Positions 57,164 to 64,000 of a DNA stretch of 64,000 nt are shown here, piece after piece (position 1 is the first letter of the stretch; each line of letters starts with the position of its first letter). The position numbers and the translations under genes are program-made. The notes below the pieces were generated by a model. It was given only the letters and a program-made list of their open reading frames with translations. It was not told the DNA's origin and did no database searches. The stretch is from the NCBI GenBank assembly GCA_037893245.1, contig JBAIAA010000109.1:62001-126000 (forward strand). Reading direction: 5' to 3'. Origin of the DNA: Crossaster papposus (lineage: Eukaryota; Echinodermata; Asteroidea; Velatida; Solasteridae).

Positions 57164-58210
57164 ATGAAAGCAATGGCGAAACTGCCCTTTACTGGGTTGC
57201 AACTATTTCACATAATATTCATCATATGTCAGGGAGCTACCTCGTCCGTCTCTGGATATGAAACTTCTTATGCAGGGAAACATGTGTTTTATGCCGCAGA
57301 AAATCGTGCCCTAAAAGGGTTTGCGTTTGCAACCAAAATTGTACGATCTCGTGTCATCTGCGGACGTGAATGCAGCATGGATCAACATTGCAAGTCTTTT
57401 AACTTTAATGACTGCAGTAAAATGTGCGAGTTAAACCTTGCCATAAGACGGCAGCATCTCGACTACTTCAATGCAACTCAAGGGAGCGTGTACTTCGAAG
57501 CAGATGAGGACACACCTCGCTACTCACTGGCTGATACCGGTAGTTCCTTGAATCGCTACAGAAGTTGCAAGATGCTCTTAGATGCTCGTTATCGTTCAAG
57601 CGGTATCTACACAATCTACCCAGAGGGATTCGGCAATGACGGTCTTCGTGTCTACTGTGACATGGAAACTGACGACGGGGGATGGATCGTGTTTCAGAGG
57701 CGACAAGATGGCAGCGAGGACTTCTACCGTAACTGGGCCGACTACGAGTCTGGCTTTGGCGATCTGTCCGGTGAGTTCTGGTTGGGAAATGACAACTTGG
57801 TGACTCTGATGTCTGATGATTCACGTGGCTCATGGGAGCTACGAGTTGACTTAGAGGACTGGGACGGTAACACGGCATGGGCAAAGTACTCAGATTTCCA
57901 AATATCCCCCGGTGAGTACAGTCTGAATTATGACCAATACGATGCCAGCAGCACTGCCGGTGACTCTCTTGGGTATCACAGAGGGCGTCCCTTTACGACA
58001 AAGGATCGTGACAATGATGATGAACCACAACGTAATTGCGCACAAATGCAAACAGGAGCCTGGTGGTTTAATCGGTGTTTTGAGTCTCACTTGAATGGTA
58101 GATATTACCCAGATGAGAATGCCGGTTATCCCAAGGGCGTACAATGGCATTCATGGAAATCACGTTTTTATTCTATGAAAGCATGTAGCATGAAAATGCG
58201 TGAAATTTGA
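57164..58210 (+). CDS. secreted PAN/apple plus fibrinogen-domain lectin, copy 5
   Basis: 348 codons starting MKAMAKLPFTG. Same domains. A 6-base insertion (TACCGGTA at 57535-57542 in place of TA) adds Thr-Gly in the linker between PAN and fibrinogen domains (ADTGSSLNRY). Arg at both 142- and 160-equivalent sites, so no extra Cys there. Ligand loop: GYHRGRPFT, DRDNDDEPQRNCAQMQTG, WWFNRCFES, NGRYYPDENAGYPK. A G-to-T change creates TGA two codons early, so it ends MREI. AATAAA is present at 58267-58272, about 55 bases after the stop. Confidence 0.92.
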   Translation: MKAMAKLPFTGLQLFHIIFIICQGATSSVSGYETSYAGKHVFYAAENRALKGFAFATKIVRSRVICGRECSMDQHCKSFNFNDCSKMCELNLAIRRQHLDYFNATQGSVYFEADEDTPRYSLADTGSSLNRYRSCKMLLDARYRSSGIYTIYPEGFGNDGLRVYCDMETDDGGWIVFQRRQDGSEDFYRNWADYESGFGDLSGEFWLGNDNLVTLMSDDSRGSWELRVDLEDWDGNTAWAKYSDFQISPGEYSLNYDQYDASSTAGDSLGYHRGRPFTTKDRDNDDEPQRNCAQMQTGAWWFNRCFESHLNGRYYPDENAGYPKGVQWHSWKSRFYSMKACSMKMREI

Positions 58211-58266
58211 TGTTGAACGCCGTATCCTATTGTATATTATGTTGGTTTCCAGGCCAAATTCATTCA

Positions 58267-58272
58267 AATAAA
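58267..58272 (+). terminator. AATAAA poly(A) signal of copy 5
   Basis: AATAAA about 55 bases downstream of the stop codon. Unit 3, with a related 3' flank, reads AATTAA at this place. Confidence 0.45.
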
Positions 58273-58509
58273 CACCAGGCTTATTTAATTTTGTTTCAAA
58301 ATGACAGCTTTCTTTTGTTGCATCAGCATTCAACAGTCAAAAGAAGTAATTATATTTCAGCAGTTAGCATTCACTGGCCAAATAAGATCATTCAAATTCA
58401 CGAGGTCGTCAACCATTCAATTGGCAAACATTTTTTAATGTTCACATTCAAAGTCGTATAATTTACCTATATAAAGGCAAATTCTGAATTAAGAGAATAC
58501 AGAATTACA

Positions 58510-58851
58510 CAGGGTTCTAGCCACGGTGGGCGGCGCCGGGCGATACCTCCCGGTACTGCAAATCTCCGCCAGGCTCTTGGGTTCAAATTGGCTGTGCCGC
58601 CCGGCACAATTTTGTTTTTGTTTTAAATTAAATTATGGGCACAAAAGAAAGAGAGGAGATACATGTACAAAGTCACGTTAATCATGTTCGTGTAGTAATT
58701 TATTTTATTAACTTAGCTAGACTTTCACAGAAACATGCAAAAATGAACTGGACCCCCGGCCGTGAGGCGCGAGAGCTCCGCTTGCTGCGCTCACAACGCT
58801 TCGCAATCTGATAATTTACCCGGCACTAAAAAAGTCCTAGCTAGAACCCTG
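58510..58851. mobile_element. hAT-type non-autonomous element, unit 5 only
   Basis: TIRs CAGGGTTCTAGC and GCTAGAACCCTG with a perfect 8-base target duplication GAATTACA (58502-58509 and 58852-58859). The other units read GAATTACACTTATTC uninterrupted. GC-rich ends, no transposase. Confidence 0.93.
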
Positions 58852-59754
58852 GAATTACACTAATTCTGCGTTATACCTTTAAGTAAAGCATTTTTGAACG
58901 AGAAGAAATACGATTAAAAAAGGAACTGTGGAAACAATATACAAGAAAAGAACAACCTTTTGTTTTAGTTTATTTTATAATGACCCCCTGGTAATTTAAA
59001 GCTTTTTAAAAGCTTCTTTTAAAAGTTTCTTAAAAGCATTTGCTATTTTTTAATTTGACATGGTCCAAACATTAGCAGAAATAAAGAATAAAACATAAAG
59101 ACCAGTGCAAACAATCACAAGACAATAGCAACAGATTTTGTTTTCCTTTCAAACTTACCACCATAACCTTTTAAACTTTACCAAACACTCTTCTAAATAC
59201 AGGGTACAGGCTTTAGCCGGGAAAACCTACTGTATAGTAGAAATTCAACTGAAGAATGGTGAAACTGTAGTCTCGAATGCCTACTACATTAAATAGAATG
59301 ACTAAAACGAACCTGAATGAAAATAATGAAATCATGTGTGCACAAACACGAAATTGAATGCAATAGTAACTAAAAAGAAACCCTAGTTTGATTGAATTAG
59401 GAATTTGAATGCGTGTTAAGGAAATTGAATTAATTTGTGATGGATTTGGACAAGAAACCTATATTTATTTTGAATGTTTGTTTTAGTTATATTAATAGTT
59501 GGCACTTGTAATTCATTGTACAATCAAGATTACCACCTTACACCTTTAATACGTTGCATTGTAGAATAAACATTGTGTCCGACAGTACCGTCAACGCTGT
59601 GTTCATCAAACGCAACTTGCTAGCTACTTCTATAAACATTTGTTCAGAAGCTAAACATTGCGAGTGTAATTATAAGAATGAATGATAAATCGCTAGATAT
59701 TTTCGATCAATACCTTGTTAGTGTTTGAACGCGTTTAAAAGGAATAACAAGACA

Positions 59755-60240
59755 GTATTTAGAAACGTGTTTCAATGTTAATGACATGTTTAAAATTGGC
59801 ATAAAATTGTTTTATGCTATTTTAAAATATTTTGTTATTCAAATTCACGAACTCTCACGTTCAATTCCGTCCAGAAAAATTACAAGCTTTTTCCGAACCA
59901 ATTTCGTCATTTATCATTCAATGTCAAAGTGTGGTCACTCTGTTTAAACATTGGATTGAGAATATTCGTCATTACAGATAAAATTGATCTAAGCTGTTGC
60001 TATAGACGAATCTGGTCTGTAATGACGAATATCCTCGACCTGGTGTTTAAAAGGGGTGACCAAGCGTTTAAATCAAATGATAAATTACTTAATTTGTTTG
60101 GTAAAACCGTGGGAAATTTTACTTTGAACGAAATTGAATATGAGAGTGGGTAAATTCGAAGAAGAAAAAAAAACATGTTTCAAAATAGCCAGGAAAACCT
60201 ATAAAAATATAACCTTCAAAGGAAAGTTTTCTGGCTGTTA
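59755..60240. repeat. long inverted repeat, unit 5 (central stem 59958-60036)
   Basis: Central arms GAGAATATTCGTCATTACAG (plus A) and TCTGTAATGACGAATATCCT (plus C), one mismatch. Outer arms extend as in unit 2. Confidence 0.72.
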
Positions 60241-60591
60241 ACAACTACGGTATTGTCAAATTATTTTCAAAATGGGTACGATACTAAATAAACATGTACG
60301 CGATCAATTCCGCGCATTTATTGTCGCCAAATATTGACATGATCTGGCCTATACCCAGCATTGAGAGGACTTCATCGACACATTGCGGTTACATTATGTG
60401 CTGCGTAGTTTTCATTGTATAATTATAGAGTTGTGTTTTTTTGATATTTTACCATTTTGTACATGTAAGCTACATGTACCGGTAGATCAGTTCAGTTTTT
60501 TGGCAGTTGTGCCTCATATGAATCTGTTTGATAATAATAATTATTACTACATGTAAAAACAATTAGAGCCATTTTTTTAGGTCTGTGCTTA

Positions 60592-60982
60592 AAGGTACAT
60601 GTAGGATACACCATTGGTAATTGCTCGAATTATGATGAATAGGTAGAGATTTAAGGGGTTGTATTTTATAGTAAATATCGTTTAACTGACCTGTCCGAAG
60701 TTTTACAATCATGGATGCCGAGAAAAACACGAAAAACAGCGTTTGTTTTCAACCGGCGTTGGGCAGTTATTCTTATGTTATCTTTGTTTTTTCGCTATCG
60801 CCGGCCGGCGATCACGAATTTTTCTTTATAAAATTCTACTTTTCGGAATAATTACACAATATCTAGCGCAATCATTTTGCTGAATGCCTAGAATCATTAT
60901 TTACTTTCAAATGAGTAAGATATTTCTTAATAATTCGGTAGTGAATATTTTTGATATCTGCAAATGGTGTATCCTACCTTTC
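60592..60982. mobile_element. MITE, GGTAGTATACACC family, unit 5
   Basis: Same insertion site as 51775 in unit 4. Its left TIR is itself interrupted by TACATGTA (60596-60603) where the family has TA. Confidence 0.85.
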
Positions 60983-61351
60983 AGTGCTTGAGTGTTTTTG
61001 AGCCAAATATTATTGTTACACACACGTTAATGTAACGCTAGGTTTTTAGCTAACTGTATTTTGCAATGTAGTTAGCACCAGTGTGAAGGATGTTTTATCA
61101 ATGACTTCATTGTCTTGGCATATTATTGTGTAACATTTAAATCTTTGTAAGATTGTGTCAATTTGAGGATTTTTGAATTAATTGCAATTGTACTTTTGTC
61201 TGCAGTGAGGTTGAACTTAATTATTTTTTTTACTGCGCAAACTGTGAGCAGACTAGATGGATTTTAAGTCAGTGATTTAGGTCTGATACTGTATTTGAAC
61301 AAGTCATATTTTGTGTACATTGCCAGATGTCAGATATGTAGGCCAGCCATG

Positions 61352-61687
61352 TCTGTGCCAGACTTTATTTCTAAGTCACATACATGTTGTGCTTTAGCTG
61401 AGACCATAGTTTGTGCATTCACATATATTTTACGTGAATATGATAAAGATGCATGCCCTGTTGGTAGAAGTGTGGTAAATAGCATTGAAGCTGCATTGAA
61501 TAATAGATTTACTGCATTTTTTAATTCTTTGAAAAGCCTTGTAAAAATACTGAATTATAGTCACCTGATCTTATTACGTGTTGTCTTACTCACAGTTGAA
61601 GTGGTAGATACAATTTTGGAGGAGGTTGAGCCACTTGTTATTGAGCCAGTTTTAATAGAAGCTGCTAACTTTGTAATGTCGAGGTGA
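61352..61687 (+). CDS. MSVPDF ORF, unit 5 (longest copy); unknown function
   Basis: Open from the conserved ATG for 111 codons, and open upstream to 61295. SVPDFISKSHTCCALAETI contains two extra residues from a TACATGTT insertion (61381-61388). Continues through LKSLVKILNYSHL and ILEEVEPLVIEPVLIEAANF. A second frame (61684-61920) continues GVLVSLTVSVFNDSLHVVSL. The conservation of length here suggests the ancestral ORF was longer. Family not recognised. Confidence 0.4.
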   Translation, partial: SVPDFISKSHTCCALAETIVCAFTYILREYDKDACPVGRSVVNSIEAALNNRFTAFFNSLKSLVKILNYSHLILLRVVLLTVEVVDTILEEVEPLVIEPVLIEAANFVMSR

Positions 61688-61945
61688 CAGAAGGAGTTCT
61701 TGTTTCTCTTACTGTGAGTGTTTTTAATGATAGCCTCCATGTAGTTAGCTTGAGTACTTTAAAGTGTTATTTACTTGGTTTGCCAGATGGCGAAGCCGAG
61801 GGAAAAGTAGGGAACTGTTCCTTGTATTCAGGGATTGTAATTGACTACACAATAGTGGTAACTGTTAACAGGATCACAGTACAAATACATGTACCTCACA
61901 TTCGGGGCGTTTGTCTATAGATGCCAACCATAATGCTTTGTATTT

Positions 61946-62408
61946 GTGACCGGCTCTACAAAAAGGTGTCTTAAGTCGCGCTTTGCACTATTATGTAATG
62001 ACCTGCTCAACGTTGAGAGGGTAAACATTTCATCAAAATGTGTTTTTTATTTGTTGTCATGAATGAAATCTTTAATACCTACCTGTACAGTTTAAGGTTT
62101 CATTCAAAGAAATGTTGATTTTGATGAATAAGTGGAAAAAACGATCATTTTGTGTGCATCCTTCTGTTGTACCGGTAGTACAACAGAGCCGGCTATTTCA
62201 AAGCCTGTTTTCTCAGTTGTGTAATTTGAACTCCGAAAAAGCAATCATTCTGTAAACATATCGTGTCTTCAAAATGGGAGGGGCTATGGATCTCTATTGT
62301 ATATTAAATGAAAGCTTACATTGTGGGCTTTCTTACCATGTATATAACTCAATTTCTTTTTTTTGCGACATACGGTACATGTAAGACACCTTTTTGTAGA
62401 GCCGGTCA
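61946..62408. mobile_element. fold-back element with TGTGACCGGCTC termini
   Basis: Left TGTGACCGGCTCTACAAAAA (then GGTGTC) and right TTTTTGTAGAGCCGGTCACA are inverted repeats of about 26 bases. Interior unique. TSD not clear. Lies in the non-repeated sequence after unit 5. Confidence 0.8.
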
Positions 62409-62559
62409 CATTTGGCTATGTACTGCTATTGTCAGCTCAAGTTGCCTCTGCATAAGTGTTTTTTTGCTCTTAATCATTAAAAGAGATTTATCTGCACCGT
62501 ATTAGCTCATTTCATTGTATAATGTATACAGTTGTATTTTGTATTTTTTTCCCAACTTA

Positions 62560-63060
62560 GGAGTCACTGATATTTGCGATACAAGTCGAGTCGAGTCGAG
62601 TCGAGTCGAGTCATTTTAGAGAAGTGATTCGAGTCGAGTCGAGTCATTAGGTCAAGATGGTCGAGTCGAGACACTGTGTGTAGTCGAGTTGAGTCATGTA
62701 TTTAGCTTGAGTCAATTCAAGTCACTAATAAATAAACACGTTACAGAAACACAAGGTGGAAATCCATGACACGAATGTTTGTTGTATCGTGGAGGAAGGA
62801 AAACGTGTACAGACGGTCACTGTATAATATTCCCTGTGTACTTATTATTCGCCAACATAAACGTGACATGAACCGATACTGGCGTAAGTCGTTTTGCTCT
62901 TATTTTAGAGACTCGACTCCAGTCATTCTGATAAGGGACTCGAGTCGAGTCGAGTTATTTGTCTGCGGTCGGGTCGAGTCGAGTCATTTACCCATCGGGA
63001 CATGAATCGAGTCAAGTCGCCAACAAATGTAACTCGATTCAAGTCGAGTCAATGACTCAG
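62560..63060. mobile_element. TE-like sequence rich in GAGTC
   Basis: Clusters of (GAGTC)n and GAGTCGAGTC at 62587-62650 and 62935-63060 flank a central unique segment, the right cluster being more degenerate. Resembles the subterminal repeats of some hAT elements; ends not defined. Confidence 0.5.
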
Positions 63061-63173
63061 GTCATTACAACTCTGTTCTATTTTTGTTTCAATACACAAG
63101 TACAAACTAAAAGCGCTTGCTCTATGGTAAAATAAAAATTGAGTTGTCTGATTTTCTTTGTGTGGAGCTTAAG

Positions 63174-63234
63174 CCCCCCCCCTCCCCCCTCCCCCCCCCC
63201 CCCCTCCCCCCCCCTCCCCCCCCCCCCCCTCCCC
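63174..63234. repeat. C/T-rich low-complexity tract
   Basis: Runs of C interrupted by single T over 60 bases, at the junction between unique sequence and the sixth array unit. Confidence 0.95.
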
Positions 63235-63920
63235 AAGGTCAACAGTTTACAAAGGTCGTTTTGCAGAACTCCAGCTATAGGCTCCGACTCCATCACCATA
63301 CTTTCAAAAGCTTGTTAAAATACTCAATTTTCGGTGGGTTGACCCGAGGCGTTTTGGAGAATTCTCACCCAAAGAAGACCACCGGGTACTTCAGCTAGTG
63401 TTAGATAAAGCGCAATATTGCTAGTAATAGCTTCAACGTTATGATTGTTTATAAGATTGGTCGGGCATAATGAATGTTTAAGAAAGTGATATGAAACATT
63501 GATCATTCAAAAAGGAATTTAAGTATTTGTTTTTAGTGATGGCGATGATTTAAGTTTTCCATTTGTCATCATAAATACAAAGTAATCTAGATCTTGCTTC
63601 GTATCGCAACTCATAATATCTGCGACATCATTACATTTCAGGCTGTCAATTCAGGTTATATATCAATCGTTCTTCTTTAAACGTAATCAGCTTGTGACCT
63701 TTGTTAAAAGTAGTTGGAATAGTAACCAGATAATTACCTCGATAATTACCTTAGATTCACTCGAACTAAATTAATATCATGGACAGTTGGTGTTGTCATT
63801 TTTAAAGCTATAATAATTGTAAAGACTCCTCCTAATAGACGATTTTTTCTCTGACTTAATTTCTCATTCAAGTTTTGAGAATGCAATTAACCAGCGTGAA
63901 ATTGATATGAACGCATAAGA
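63235..63920. repeat. partial sixth array unit (upstream block only)
   Basis: Matches the upstream block of the lectin units from CAGTTTACAAAGGTCGTTTT to GAAATTGATATGAACGCATA. Like unit 1 it lacks the 1-kb internal segment and keeps the GGCTGTCAATTCAGGT segment missing from units 2-5. Homology stops at about 63920, before the promoter motifs; no sixth lectin gene is visible in the last 80 bases. Confidence 0.75.
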
Positions 63921-64000
63921 TCAACAAAGCGAGGTCAAGTCTAGAGGGATTTTAACTTTCACACAGCATTTATATTTTTCTCAAATATGTACATGTAAGA

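Larger units (their letters stand above)
55137..61809. repeat. lectin array unit 5
   Basis: Holds lectin copy 5 (57164-58210). Homology with other units stops at 61809, inside GAAGCCGAGGGAAAAG, where unrelated sequence begins. Has a private hAT-type insertion (58510-58851). Confidence 0.85.

Noticed and set aside
63921-64000. Start of a sixth lectin gene
   Set aside because: Homology to the array ends near 63920, before the promoter motifs; the remaining 80 bases show no lectin sequence.

Overview
The window looks like nuclear DNA of a marine invertebrate deuterostome. An echinoderm is my best guess, but no single-copy marker fixes the species. Supporting signs are coding sequence broken into small exons with GT/AG borders, AT-rich spacers full of small inverted-repeat transposons, a Penelope-like retroelement with a GIY-YIG nuclease, and a tandem family of secreted fibrinogen-domain lectins. 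There are no bacterial operons, ribosome binding sites, CRISPR arrays or rRNA genes.

Left part (1-18.2 kb): a 16-bp minisatellite (441-598), a decayed Penelope-like element (2097-3201), a 38-bp minisatellite built of two alternating variants (3925-5575), and a minus-strand multi-exon gene or genes. From splice borders and reading frame I can place exons at 17339-17276, 15457-15432 (weak), 15014-14880, 14498-14262, 13972-13951, 13449-13285, 10694-10657, 9881-9783, 9186-9113, 7858-7751 and a last exon 6349-6204. The protein is hydrophilic, with acidic Ser/Asp/Glu repeats and basic LSRRRK-like patches next to SSSDDE. I do not recognise the family. The acidic exon 14498-14262 carries its own poly(A) signal and may be an alternative last exon. 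Three junctions in the 3' half do not agree in phase, so some exons are missing or mis-bounded. A TE of about 1.2 kb with CAGGG termini (10848-12038) and several fold-back elements lie in its introns.

Right part (18.2-64 kb): a tandem array of five units of 7-11 kb, plus the start of a sixth at 63235. Each unit has a tRNA-like sequence, a conserved promoter with CCAAT and TGACGT motifs, one intronless gene of 347-348 codons (signal peptide, PAN/apple-like domain, fibrinogen C-terminal domain), a long inverted repeat with a 21-bp central stem, and a short second ORF (called MSVPDF here) of unknown nature. The genes start at 19607, 30653, 38052, 46386 and 57164, all on the plus strand. They should encode secreted calcium-dependent recognition lectins; differences concentrate near the calcium and ligand site. 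Shared indels and a 412-bp tract identical between copies 3 and 4 show unequal exchange and gene conversion.

The signal I find most interesting is at the smallest scale. When the units are compared, TA dinucleotides in one copy are repeatedly replaced in another by TACATGTA, TACCGGTA, TACTGTA/TACAGTA or TACGGTA/TACCGTA. These match the form of excision footprints left by TA-targeting (Tc1/mariner-type) transposons and fall into two families. One sits in frame inside lectin copy 5 and adds Thr-Gly.
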